From assembly GCA_023429825.1 (NCBI GenBank), contig JAEZDC010000028.1, forward strand, positions 1-51,065: DNA of 51,065 nt, read 5' to 3'. This document shows, piece after piece, positions 17,897 through 26,441 of this stretch. Within the stretch, counting starts at the first letter, position 1. The number at the start of each line of letters is the position of its first letter. Source of the stretch: Bacteroidota bacterium (GTDB lineage Bacteria; Bacteroidota; Bacteroidia; Chitinophagales; Chitinophagaceae). Made by a program: the position numbers and the translations under genes. Under the pieces are notes generated by a model. That model worked only from the letters and a program-made list of their open reading frames with translations. It searched no databases and had not been told where the DNA came from.

Positions 17897-18721
17897 TTAT
17901 CCTAAAGCAACATCCAATATCATCATTACCAAGAATCCCCCGATAAATCCCAGCACTGCTACATCAGTATATTTATCTCTTTGCGTTTCTGGAATTACTT
18001 CTTCCACCACCACATATATCATCGCACCTGCGGCAAACGCCAAGGCAAATGGTAAGACAGGTTGCATGTATATTACAGCCAACGCTCCTACTACACCGGC
18101 TACCGGCTCCACTATAGCCGACAGCTGACCATACCAGAAACTTTTAAAACGCGTAACGCCATGTCTTCGCAAAGGCATACTCACAGCAATACCTTCAGGG
18201 AAGTTTTGAATACCGATACCAATCGCTAAAGCCATAGCTCCTGCAACTGTAGCCTCAGGCATACCTTCAGCTGCGGCGCCAAACAATACACCAACAGCTA
18301 AACCTTCGGGAATGTTGTGAAGGGTGATCGCTAATATTAATAATGTCGTTTTGCGAAGTTTTGTTTTCACCCCTTCAGATTCTTCTACACCAAAATTGAT
18401 ATGCAGGTGGGGCATAAACCTATCCAAACAAAATATAAACATGGCACCTCCCAAAAAACCAACTGCAGCAGGCATCCATTTCATTGTCGGGTATAACTTC
18501 TCACTCATTTCAATAGATGGATTCAATAAACTCCAGAAGCTCGCCGCCACCATCACACCACCGGTAAAACCCAACATACCATCCAGCACTCCACGATGCA
18601 TCGATTTAAAAAAGAATACCAGTGCAGCGCCTGATGCTGTAACCAACCATGTGAACGTAGTAGCAATTAATGCACTCCAGATAGGACCGATTTCTACAAA
18701 GAATTTTTCCAGTTGTTCCAT
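17897..18721 (-). CDS. ZIP-family divalent metal transporter
   Basis: 274 residues with about eight hydrophobic segments. The two ZIP metal-site motifs are visible: LHNIPEGLAVG (His135, Asn136, Glu139) and QNFPEGIAVS (Asn173, Glu176). A His-containing loop (PHLHINFG) lies between segments 3 and 4, as in ZIP proteins. It imports Zn, Fe or Mn; which one cannot be told. The start is one nt after the stop of the DtxR-family regulator, which is therefore its likely controller and suggests Mn or Fe. Confidence 0.9.
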   Translation of the reverse strand: MEQLEKFFVEIGPIWSALIATTFTWLVTASGAALVFFFKSMHRGVLDGMLGFTGGVMVAASFWSLLNPSIEMSEKLYPTMKWMPAAVGFLGGAMFIFCLDRFMPHLHINFGVEESEGVKTKLRKTTLLILAITLHNIPEGLAVGVLFGAAAEGMPEATVAGAMALAIGIGIQNFPEGIAVSMPLRRHGVTRFKSFWYGQLSAIVEPVAGVVGALAVIYMQPVLPFALAFAAGAMIYVVVEEVIPETQRDKYTDVAVLGFIGGFLVMMILDVALG

Positions 18722-18722
18722 G

Positions 18723-19382
18723 CTAAACTTTTTTTACGAATAATGCCTGTGCTAATTGTTGACTGATAATAAAAGGTGACTGGTTTTTTATCTTGATCTC
18801 GATCGAATGATCGAAGCTGAATTTCTTTCTTACTTCCAGCACAGTGCCGATGCTGATGCTTTTATGGCGAAGTAATTCCAGCAATTCAGTTGACTGGCTT
18901 CCCACTGCAGTAACTTCTGCCGGTTCATTGATATCAAGATCAATCAGGTTGACCTGTTTTTGAGCACTCATTTTCCCACTGCTGTCGGGAATGGGATCGC
19001 CATGCGGATCGAACTTGGGAAAACCCAAATAGGCATCTAATTTATCAACCAGTTTTTTACTGGAAATATGCTCCAGTTCTTCCGCAACCTCAAGTACTTC
19101 ATCCCAACCAAACTGAAGTTTTTCAACAAGAAAATATTCCCATAGCCTGTGCTTACGAATAATATTCAGTGCGATCTTCTTACCCTCAGTGCTAAGGCGG
19201 AAACCCTGGTACTTCTCGTAATTCAAGAGCTTTTTGGCTTTGAGCTTTTTAAGCATATCCGTGACCGAAGCAGCTTTTGTATTCAATTCTTCAGCCACCT
19301 CGTTGGTAGTAACATTTCCATCTGCCTGCTGAAGATGATAGATTGCTTTGATATAATTTTCTTCGGTAATTGAAAAATTCAT
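18723..19382 (-). CDS. DtxR/MntR-family metal-dependent repressor
   Basis: 219 residues with the full three-domain layout: N-terminal winged helix (NVTTNEVAEELNTKAASVTDMLKKL, about 22-47), dimerisation and metal-binding helices (IIRKHRLWEYFLVEKL, EELEHISSKKLVDKLD, DPHGDPIP), and a C-terminal FeoA/SH3-like domain (about 152-219). These proteins repress metal-uptake genes when Fe or Mn is bound. It heads a tight operon with the ZIP transporter and ubiX. A palindrome over its own promoter suggests autorepression. Confidence 0.93.
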   Translation of the reverse strand: MNFSITEENYIKAIYHLQQADGNVTTNEVAEELNTKAASVTDMLKKLKAKKLLNYEKYQGFRLSTEGKKIALNIIRKHRLWEYFLVEKLQFGWDEVLEVAEELEHISSKKLVDKLDAYLGFPKFDPHGDPIPDSSGKMSAQKQVNLIDLDINEPAEVTAVGSQSTELLELLRHKSISIGTVLEVRKKFSFDHSIEIKIKNQSPFIISQQLAQALFVKKV

Positions 19383-19398
19383 AGCCGGTTAAAATAAA

Positions 19399-19436
19399 TT
19401 TTAGACAAACCTAAAAAATATTCTGATCTTTTGCAA
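19399..19436 (-). promoter_or_regulatory. Promoter with overlapping palindromic operator before the DtxR-family gene
   Basis: On the minus strand a TTG (19436-19434) is followed after 20 nt by TAGGTTTG (19413-19406), an exact -7 match. The -7 box sits inside an 18-bp inverted repeat, TTTTAG-N6-CTAAAA (19416-19399). The half-site TTTAGG resembles DtxR/MntR operators. Repressor binding here would occlude RNA polymerase. Confidence 0.7.
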
Positions 19437-19543
19437 CTTCCGAATTACTTTGGTTTTAGCCTGACATTTGATAAGCTATACCGGAAAGTTATTTGCAGCT
19501 TGGCATCTCATTAACCTTTACTTTTACGCCTCAAATTTTTTCT

Positions 19544-20497
19544 ATGGCAAGATGGCTTTGCATGAGTTTGGCAGTACTTCTTATTGCTTGTGGTGGAAGT
19601 GAAGGCGATACTGCATCGCTTTCGGAGGAAGAGGTAGACATCAAAGATTTTATCGAGGCTTTTCCGGATCTGAAAGTCCCTGTAACTATAGCAGACAGTA
19701 ATCTTGCAAAGTTTGGCGACACAGTTTCTATTCATCCTGCACTTGTTAGTAAATACCTACCTCTGAAAAATGATATTCCAAAAACAAAAGGACAAGCAGT
19801 TGTTGTGAAGCCCATCGGAAAGATCAAAAGGGAAGAAGAAACTTATCTTTTAGTTAAGCAGGTGCAGAATAAAATTTCTATAGTGAATGTAGTGGTGTAC
19901 GACAAGCAAAACCAATTTAAAGATGTGAAGGAATTGGTTTCAAATCTTAAAAATGATGGTTATGTACATGCGGTGAACATTAACAGGGAACCCACATTTA
20001 CTATAAGTAAGGAAATGATCACAAAAGATAACCAGCAGAAATACACCAGGACAGGTTATGCTTACAGCGAAGGAAAGTTTATGGTAGTGATAAACGATAG
20101 TAATGAGGATATGAAACGAAATGATTCTATCATTAACCCCATTGATACATTAAAGAAAACATTTACCTATAGCGCAGACTATACAAAAGATAAGAAAAAC
20201 TTCATTTCACTGAGAGATGGAGATAATCAAAACCAATATCGATTCTTCATCCATTTTGAAAAGAACAATGGTGATTGCACCGGAGAATTGAAAGGTGTGT
20301 TAACGATGAAGGATGAAAAGAACGGCCAGTATACCGCTTCCGGCGATCCGTGTGTGATCAACTTTAAATTCACTACATCAAGAGTTGAAGTGAAGGAAGA
20401 AGGGAGTTGTGGCAACCACAGAGGAATCAAATGTTTCTTTAACGACAACTATAATAGGAAGCGGGAAGCGAAGCCTAAGAAAGGTCCAAAGCGCTAA
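19544..20497 (+). CDS. Putative lipoprotein of unknown function
   Basis: 317 residues from the ATG at 19544; an in-frame ATG at 19493 would add 17 residues ahead of the signal and is rejected. The signal MARWLCMSLAVLLIAC carries a lipobox ending at Cys16, followed by GGSEGD. The rest is a hydrophilic exported domain with three late Cys pairs (DCTG, DPCV, SCGN/KCFF) and a very basic tail (KREAKPKKGPKR). No family recognised. It is flanked by the dtxR operon (divergent) and the glucan enzyme gene. Confidence 0.75.
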   Translation: MARWLCMSLAVLLIACGGSEGDTASLSEEEVDIKDFIEAFPDLKVPVTIADSNLAKFGDTVSIHPALVSKYLPLKNDIPKTKGQAVVVKPIGKIKREEETYLLVKQVQNKISIVNVVVYDKQNQFKDVKELVSNLKNDGYVHAVNINREPTFTISKEMITKDNQQKYTRTGYAYSEGKFMVVINDSNEDMKRNDSIINPIDTLKKTFTYSADYTKDKKNFISLRDGDNQNQYRFFIHFEKNNGDCTGELKGVLTMKDEKNGQYTASGDPCVINFKFTTSRVEVKEEGSCGNHRGIKCFFNDNYNRKREAKPKKGPKR

Positions 20498-20523
20498 TAG
20501 TTCCATAATGAACAGAAAGATGA

Positions 20524-20545
20524 ACGTAATGCGACGCAACAAAAG
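20524..20545 (-). repeat. Dispersed intergenic repeat, degenerate copy R7
   Basis: On the minus strand GTTGCGTCGCA is intact, but the following CTCTT is changed (TTACGT). It lies between the lipoprotein gene and the GT35-like gene. Confidence 0.5.
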
Positions 20546-20690
20546 ATTAATCTGTGTTACCGAACCTCTGTAACAAAATATTAAACCCAGGTGCAATTAT
20601 TTCTACAATGAGTTATTCACGTTTAATGTGTAAAAAATACATTTTATTGAATAACTACTATATTGCGACACCTTATAGAAAAATGATTAT

Positions 20691-22346
20691 ATGAATTTCA
20701 GAAATTACAGTGTCCCTTATGCAGGCGAAGAGCAGTACAGTAAGAAGGTTGCGTACTTCTCAATGGAGTTTGCAATTCATCAACCATTAAAAATTTACAG
20801 TGGCGGCCTGGGCTTTTTAGCAGGCTCTCATTTGCGTAGTGCATATGAACTGAAACAGAATTTGATTGGAGTAGGTATATTATGGAAGTATGGATATTAT
20901 GACCAGGCAAGAAACCAGGACCAGACGTTGCAGGTAACTTTCATGGAGAAGAACTATTCTTTTCTGGAGGATACAGGTCTGAAGTTCCAGATCATGATAC
21001 ATGAGCATCCGGTTTGGATAAAAGCTTATTATTTAAAACCAGACACATTCAATAGTGCTCCGCTCTTTTTGTTGAGTACTGATGTTCCGGAAAATGATTA
21101 TGTCTCGCAAACCATCACTCATCATTTATACGATGCCAACGTTGCTACCAAAGTGGCCCAATTTATTTTGTTGGGCGTAGGTGGTGCAAAGCTGCTGGAT
21201 GAACTAGGGTTCAATCCAGATGTATACCATTTAAACGAAGCCCACGGCATTTCTGCTGCTTTTTATTTATTGAACAAATTCAAGAGTGTAGAGAAGTTAA
21301 AAGAGCACTTGGTGTTCACTACCCATACTCCCGAAGAAGCAGGCAACGAAAAGCATGATATTTATCTATGCCATAAAATGAGTTATTTCTGCGGATTGAG
21401 CGTGGATGAAGTGCGCAAACTTACCGGCATTACAGACGATCAGTTCAATCACTCTCTTGCTGCGCTGAAGTTTGCACGAATAGCCAACGGTGTTTCAAAG
21501 CTTCATGGGGTGGTAAGCCGTGCTATGTGGAAGAAACATGAAGGCATTTGCGAAATAAAGCACGTGACCAATGCACAGAACTGGAGATATTGGGCCGATA
21601 AGCAGATGTATCGTTTCATGGAAGAAAATAACGACTGGGCTTTTGATGACAGGAAGAAACATTTGAAGAAAAGAGCTTTTGAGATCGTTGCTGATCAAAC
21701 CGGGAAACTCTTCGATCCGAATGTATTGACCATCGTTTGGGCAAGAAGATTTGCCGGTTACAAGAGAGCTGATTTCTTGTCACACGACCTGGAGAAATTT
21801 GAAGCGATGCTCAACGATTCAAAAAAGCCTGTTCAAATAATCTGGGCAGGAAAACCTTATCCGGTAGATTATCCAGCTATTTCTCAGTTCAACAATCTCG
21901 TTCACCTGAGTAAGAAGTATAAGAATGTAGCAGTATTGATCGGATATGAACTTGGATTGAGTAAGCGTCTGAAACAGGCTGCTGATGTCTGGCTGAATAA
22001 TCCCCGGGTTCCAAGAGAGGCTTCAGGTACCAGCGGCATGACTGCTGCGATGAATGGCGCTGTTAACTTTTCAACCGATGATGGATGGATACCTGAATTC
22101 ATTGATCACGGCCACAACGGTTTCGTAGTGCCTAAAGCAGACTACGAAAACATGACCGTTCATGAGCAGGATGCTTATGATCTGAAGCACATCTATGATA
22201 TTCTGAATAACCAGGTGATTCCATTGTATTATAACAGCTATGATACCTGGAGACAGATCATGAAGAATGGAATGAGAGATGTTCGATTTGAATTTGACAG
22301 CAATCGCATGGCCCATCAATACTACGAGTTGATGTATAATGCATAG
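20691..22346 (+). CDS. GT35 (glycogen phosphorylase)-family glucan enzyme lacking the PLP lysine
   Basis: 551 residues, a short form of the family (classical enzymes are over 800). The N-terminal VAYFSMEFAI and IYSGGLGFLAGSHLRSA and the C-terminal ARRFAGYKRADF (phosphate-binding Arg/Lys type) are clear. The PLP-site segment reads EASGTSGMTAAMNG, with Thr451 (codon 22041-22043) where the family has the Lys that binds pyridoxal phosphate. So the fold is secure but a standard PLP-dependent phosphorolysis is doubtful. Bacteroidota carry such short homologues annotated as alpha-glucan phosphorylases; the true reaction could be glucosyl transfer (inference). It has its own terminator and stands alone. 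Confidence 0.8.
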   Translation: MNFRNYSVPYAGEEQYSKKVAYFSMEFAIHQPLKIYSGGLGFLAGSHLRSAYELKQNLIGVGILWKYGYYDQARNQDQTLQVTFMEKNYSFLEDTGLKFQIMIHEHPVWIKAYYLKPDTFNSAPLFLLSTDVPENDYVSQTITHHLYDANVATKVAQFILLGVGGAKLLDELGFNPDVYHLNEAHGISAAFYLLNKFKSVEKLKEHLVFTTHTPEEAGNEKHDIYLCHKMSYFCGLSVDEVRKLTGITDDQFNHSLAALKFARIANGVSKLHGVVSRAMWKKHEGICEIKHVTNAQNWRYWADKQMYRFMEENNDWAFDDRKKHLKKRAFEIVADQTGKLFDPNVLTIVWARRFAGYKRADFLSHDLEKFEAMLNDSKKPVQIIWAGKPYPVDYPAISQFNNLVHLSKKYKNVAVLIGYELGLSKRLKQAADVWLNNPRVPREASGTSGMTAAMNGAVNFSTDDGWIPEFIDHGHNGFVVPKADYENMTVHEQDAYDLKHIYDILNNQVIPLYYNSYDTWRQIMKNGMRDVRFEFDSNRMAHQYYELMYNA

Positions 22347-22363
22347 TTGGAAAATAAATTTAG

Positions 22364-22392
22364 ATCCTCTGCCTTGTGCGGAGGATTTTTTT
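22364..22392 (+). terminator. Rho-independent terminator after the GT35-like gene
   Basis: Stem ATCCTCTGC/GCGGAGGAT (one G-T wobble), loop CTTGT, then a run of T. Confidence 0.9.
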
Positions 22393-22394
22393 AT

Positions 22395-22450
22395 GTTACC
22401 AGCTTTATTATACCTATTTAGCTCCTGTTGCGTCGCACTCTTGTACTGCA
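22395..22450 (+). repeat. Dispersed intergenic repeat, copy R2
   Basis: Contains GTTGCGTCGCACTCTTGTAC at 22427-22446, preceded 31 nt earlier by TATGTTACCAGCT (22393-22405), which is shared with the copy at 43778. It lies just after the terminator, upstream of the DPP-IV gene. Confidence 0.85.
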
Positions 22451-22519
22451 ACAAATACTTTCAGCATCCGGCAACGCTAATTCTATTCTGCTTACATTTA
22501 GTCTTCAAATTCTTATCAC

Positions 22520-24694
22520 ATGAGAAAATTTTTGTTTGCGCTTTTATCACTCCCATTTTTTGCCATTGCACAGGACAAAAAAATGATCACCCTGGAAGAT
22601 GTTTACCGAAAAGGGACCTTCAGAACAGAATCAGTTCCGGGCTTTAATAGCATGAATGATGGCAGGTATTATGTAGAAACTTTAGCCGATGGCATTGTGA
22701 GAAAAAGTTTTCAAACAGGTGAAACACAGGATACACTCATCAGGTTAAGACATGTACGGGATGAAAAAGATTCAGCTTTAACCTTAAACGATATTAGCTG
22801 GAGTAATGACGAGAAAAAGATACTCATCTTTAGAAACAGAGAAAGCATTTATCGCCATTCATCAAAGGCTTATGTATATGCTTATGACATCGCTTCAAAA
22901 AAATCAATTAAGATCGATAACGATAAAATACTTCATGCAACATTCTCTCCTGACGGCAGTAAGGTAGCCTTCGTGAAGAATAACGATTTGTATTATAAAG
23001 ACCTGGCTGCGAACAAAACTGTCCAGGTAACAAAAGATGGCAAATGGAATCACATCATCAATGGCAATTGTGATTGGGTGTACGAAGAAGAGTTTTCATT
23101 CACAAGAGCATTTCAATGGAGCCCTAAGGGAAATTACTTAGCCTATTACAAATTTGATGAGAGCAAAGTGCCGGAGTATACTTTCACAATTTATGATAGC
23201 CTCTACCCCACTCAATACACATATAAATATCCTAAGGCAGGTGAACCCAATTCGAAAGTAGAGATCCATATTTACAACCTGGTAACTAAGAAGGATGTGA
23301 AAGCTGATGTGGGTAAAGAAACAGATATCTACATTCCAAGAATAAAGTGGAGCAATAACGACCAGAAACTTGCAGTAATGTGGATGAACCGCCTGCAAAA
23401 TAATCTGAAATGGCTGATGGCTGATGCCGCTACCGGCAAGACAGCTCTATTGTATGAGGAGAAAGATGAATACTATGTTGAGGTGAGTGATGATCTTACT
23501 TTTTTGAATGACGGAAAGCATTTCATCTTAAGCAGTGAGAAAGATGGTTTCACCCATATTTATCTATACACGATAAACAATAGTGGTGACGTATCGATGG
23601 CGAACGAAAAACAGCTAACTAAAGGGAGCTTCGAGGTTGTGAATATTATTGGCGTGGATGAGAAGCGTAACAAAATTTACTTCACAGCAGCATACCGCTC
23701 ACCGTTAGTAAGGGATTTCTGCAGTGTGAATCTTGATGGCACTGGCTTTAAATTGATGGATGAAAGACTCGGTGTTCATAGTGTACGCATGAGTAGCGAT
23801 TTTAGTTTTTATCTCGATGCCTATTCTAATTTAACTACACCTCCTGTTTCTGCTTTATATGACATCAACGGGAAACTTATCAGGACACTTCGTGATAATA
23901 ATAAGCTAAAGCAAACAATGAATCAATATGCCTTAAGTACACCACAGTTCTTTCAATTCAGCAACTCTACAGGGACTACATTGAACGGATGGATGTTGAA
24001 GCCATATAACTTCGACTCTACTAAAAAATATCCTGTACTATTCTGTAACTATGGCGGACCAGGTTCACAACAAGTAGCCGATCGTTTTGGGGCAGTGAGT
24101 TTCTGGCATCAACTGTTACAACAAAACGGAATTATTGTAGTGAGTGTCGATAACAGAGGAACAGGTTACCGAGGAGAGCAATTTAAAAAACAAACCTATG
24201 GCCAGTTAGGTAAACTGGAAATAGAGGATCAAATAGATGCTGCAAAATATCTTGGGAAACTGGGCTATATTGATCCAAAAAGAATTGGACATTGGGGATG
24301 GAGCTATGGCGGGTTTATGAGTGCATTAGCCATTACCAAAGGCGCGGATGTATTCAGTCTTGCAATTGTTGGATCGCCTGTAAGCAGTTGGAGATATTAT
24401 GACAACATCTATACGGAACGTTTTATGGGTTTACCAAAAGATAATCCAAAAGGATATGATGACAACTCTCCCATCAATCATGTAGATAAAATAAAGGGCA
24501 AAGTGCTTATCACGCATGGCACAGGTGATGATAATGTACATTTTCAAAACTCAGCCATGATGGTGAATGCAATGATTAATAAAGGAATTGACTTTGAGAT
24601 GGGCTATTATCCTAACCAGGCACATGGCTTCAGAGGTATGAGTTCTTACCATGTTTATAAAAAGTTCACAGATTTCGTTTTGAAGAATCTCTGA
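22520..24694 (+). CDS. Dipeptidyl-peptidase IV-like S9 peptidase
   Basis: 724 residues, the size of bacterial DPP IV. Signal peptide MRKFLFALLSLPFFAIAQ, then an eight-bladed-propeller-type N-terminal region (to about 470) with the dipeptide-anchoring double Glu in NCDWVYEEEFSFTRAF, then an alpha/beta hydrolase domain. The triad is Ser595 (GWSYGG), Asp670 (GTGDDNVHFQ) and His702 (NQAHGF); the spacing matches DPP IV. It probably removes X-Pro dipeptides from peptides in the periplasm. Single gene between two terminators. Confidence 0.95.
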   Translation: MRKFLFALLSLPFFAIAQDKKMITLEDVYRKGTFRTESVPGFNSMNDGRYYVETLADGIVRKSFQTGETQDTLIRLRHVRDEKDSALTLNDISWSNDEKKILIFRNRESIYRHSSKAYVYAYDIASKKSIKIDNDKILHATFSPDGSKVAFVKNNDLYYKDLAANKTVQVTKDGKWNHIINGNCDWVYEEEFSFTRAFQWSPKGNYLAYYKFDESKVPEYTFTIYDSLYPTQYTYKYPKAGEPNSKVEIHIYNLVTKKDVKADVGKETDIYIPRIKWSNNDQKLAVMWMNRLQNNLKWLMADAATGKTALLYEEKDEYYVEVSDDLTFLNDGKHFILSSEKDGFTHIYLYTINNSGDVSMANEKQLTKGSFEVVNIIGVDEKRNKIYFTAAYRSPLVRDFCSVNLDGTGFKLMDERLGVHSVRMSSDFSFYLDAYSNLTTPPVSALYDINGKLIRTLRDNNKLKQTMNQYALSTPQFFQFSNSTGTTLNGWMLKPYNFDSTKKYPVLFCNYGGPGSQQVADRFGAVSFWHQLLQQNGIIVVSVDNRGTGYRGEQFKKQTYGQLGKLEIEDQIDAAKYLGKLGYIDPKRIGHWGWSYGGFMSALAITKGADVFSLAIVGSPVSSWRYYDNIYTERFMGLPKDNPKGYDDNSPINHVDKIKGKVLITHGTGDDNVHFQNSAMMVNAMINKGIDFEMGYYPNQAHGFRGMSSYHVYKKFTDFVLKNL

Positions 24695-24716
24695 TCTTGT
24701 TTAATCGGTCGATATG

Positions 24717-24749
24717 AAAGGCATTACATGTTTATGTGATGCCTTTTTT
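24717..24749 (+). terminator. Rho-independent terminator after the DPP-IV gene
   Basis: Stem AGGCATTACAT/ATGTGATGCCT (one wobble), loop GTTT, six T. Confidence 0.9.
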
Positions 24750-24846
24750 CATGTAAAGAACCTTTCCTTCAATGATTAACGGTATATATGAATGATGACA
24801 TATTATTCAGTTAATATCAACTGCTCTTTTTCACCCCATCATGCGA

Positions 24847-24877
24847 TTGCTTTTACCTGAAATCAAATGCACATTTG
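24847..24877 (+). promoter_or_regulatory. Candidate promoter of the GIN-domain gene
   Basis: TTG (24847-24849), 20-nt spacer, CACATTTG (24870-24877). The -7 box differs from TAnnTTTG at one base; the spacing equals that of the DtxR-operon promoter. Predicted leader about 30 nt. Confidence 0.45.
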
Positions 24878-24913
24878 TATCATCAATTAACAGTTAACCT
24901 AAAAACACCTGAA

Positions 24914-25390
24914 ATGAAAAAAACAATTTTCACAATAGCGCTGGCAGTGATCTCGATATTTACTTTATCAGCTAAAAGTGATTCTAAAAGCAAAGCAAGC
25001 ACGTCATCAACTGCCTTTCATACTATAGTGATACAGGATGCAGTAAACGTTGTGCTCAGTGAGACAGTAACATCACAGGTTCAAAACATACAGGATGTAC
25101 ACAACCTCAATTGGAAAGTGAAGAATGGTGTTTTATACATCAGCAAACAAAGAAGGAGTGAATCTATCAATGTAGTGAACATTTCAGTTCAGAATCTTAA
25201 AAAGATCATCTTATACGATGGAGCACAGGTGAACGCTGCAGGTTTGCAAACATCTGACAAATTAATAGTTCGCTTGAATGGCAATTCATCAGCAAGCATC
25301 ACCAGCTCAGGTAAAATTGAATTGATCAATGGAGAAGATGTGCAATTAAGTGTTTACAAAAAATTAGGAGACGTTTATACAGGTATGTAA
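24914..25390 (+). CDS. Exported GIN-domain (DUF2807-like) protein
   Basis: 158 residues from the ATG at 24914; the longer start at 24875 places 13 residues before the signal (MKKTIFTIALAVISIFTLSA) and is rejected. The mature part has the repetitive beta-helix look of the 'head GIN' domain: FHTIVIQDAVNVVLSE, LKKIILYDGAQVNAAGL, LIVRLNGNSSASI. It is shorter than the usual 220-residue family members, and ends soon after the repeat region. Function in the family is unclear. Confidence 0.75.
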   Translation: MKKTIFTIALAVISIFTLSAKSDSKSKASTSSTAFHTIVIQDAVNVVLSETVTSQVQNIQDVHNLNWKVKNGVLYISKQRRSESINVVNISVQNLKKIILYDGAQVNAAGLQTSDKLIVRLNGNSSASITSSGKIELINGEDVQLSVYKKLGDVYTGM

Positions 25391-25400
25391 TGCAGGTAAC

Positions 25401-25430
25401 GGCTCTGCTTTCCAGCAGGGCCTTTTATTT
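25401..25430 (+). terminator. Rho-independent terminator between convergent genes
   Basis: Stem GGCTCTGCT/AGCAGGGCC (one wobble), loop TTCC, then TTTTATTT. The T-run overlaps the stop region of the minus-strand YdeI-like gene. Confidence 0.85.
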
Positions 25431-25940
25431 CAATTTTGTATCCCTGGCGTTTCTGAGCATTTGCCCGTAATCCCATTTTTTCACCAGTGCATCTATGGTT
25501 GTTGCAATCCGCTTTATCCTGGTAGGTTCAGTCTTTGCGCTTTCGATCCATTTGATAAAATAATTTCTATGAGACATTGACAGGGAGTTAAAATATTCAG
25601 TTGCTCCAGGTTCATCATCCAAACAAGCAGACAGATCTCCAGGCATCTCAATTTTAAAGTCTTTATCCTCCATCAATTTAATCGACAGCATTGCACCTTT
25701 TCTCTTTTTAATTCCTTTACGCATTTCACCATTCAATGCCATTATAAAATCCCCTCCGCCCATAGGCATTAAAGCAACACCGGCTATTTTATAATTATCC
25801 AATGAACCTTTTACCCTGAAAGATCTTTTATTACCCGGTTTAAGTTTTTGTGCAAGCTCAGCGGGGATCTCAATATAGGTCCAACCGGTCTTTTCTCCCA
25901 GTTCTCCAAATTGCTTAATAACTGATTCGAACTTGATCAT
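25425..25940 (-). CDS. YdeI/OmpD-associated family protein with DUF1905 domain
   Basis: 171 residues from the ATG at 25940; an upstream ATG at 25970 adds ten residues not expected from the family. The N-terminal DUF1905 part shows GWTYIEIPAELAQKLKPG, FRVKGSLDNYKI and LMPMGGGDFIMALN. The C-terminal part shows EPGATEYFNSLSMSHRNYF and WIESAKTEPTRIKRI, the YdeI/OmpD-associated motif. No biochemical role is established for this pair of domains. It is a lone minus-strand gene between plus-strand ones. Confidence 0.85.
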   Translation of the reverse strand: MIKFESVIKQFGELGEKTGWTYIEIPAELAQKLKPGNKRSFRVKGSLDNYKIAGVALMPMGGGDFIMALNGEMRKGIKKRKGAMLSIKLMEDKDFKIEMPGDLSACLDDEPGATEYFNSLSMSHRNYFIKWIESAKTEPTRIKRIATTIDALVKKWDYGQMLRNARDTKLK

Positions 25941-26031
25941 AGTATCAGCTCTAAAATAAAGCATCTTCAAATTGTATCAAAAAAACATGATTATTGAAGG
26001 ATGCAGTTAACTTTATTCCAAATTGCTTTCT

Positions 26032-26439
26032 ATGAATTCTAACGCTCCATATGTTCTGATGGTGGAAGATGATGAAGATGACAGGTATATCACGCAATCT
26101 ACCCTGAACGAATTAGGGCTCGATATTGTGATAAAATTTCTAAAAAAGAGTGATGAGCTCATCTCATTTATTTCGGCAAATGGAGAACCATCTTTAGTAC
26201 TTCTTGATTACAATTGCACTCCGCTCAACAGTATAGCAGTTTTGAAACTGATGAAACAACATTTACAGTATGGCCATATTCCGATGATCGTTTTAAGTGA
26301 AAATGTAGCTGAACAACAGGTAAAGGAATGTTACCGGGCAGGAGCAAGTAGTTTTGTACTTAAGCCCACTTCGATAAATGGCACAAAGAATAAGATCCAA
26401 ACATTTTTTAAATATTGGCTGGAAGTCGCAGAAGTATAA
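26032..26439 (+). CDS. Stand-alone receiver-domain response regulator
   Basis: 135 residues from the ATG at 26032. It is one receiver domain: acidic patch VEDDEDD (Glu12-Asp14), phospho-acceptor Asp59 in LVLLDYN, Ser89 in IVLSEN, and Lys111 in VLKPTS. There is no output domain, so it probably works by binding a partner protein, as in Bacteroidota 'Rcp-like' receivers. The panB start lies 2 nt after the stop, so the two are cotranscribed, though no functional link is obvious. Confidence 0.88.
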   Translation: MNSNAPYVLMVEDDEDDRYITQSTLNELGLDIVIKFLKKSDELISFISANGEPSLVLLDYNCTPLNSIAVLKLMKQHLQYGHIPMIVLSENVAEQQVKECYRAGASSFVLKPTSINGTKNKIQTFFKYWLEVAEV

Positions 26440-26441
26440 TT

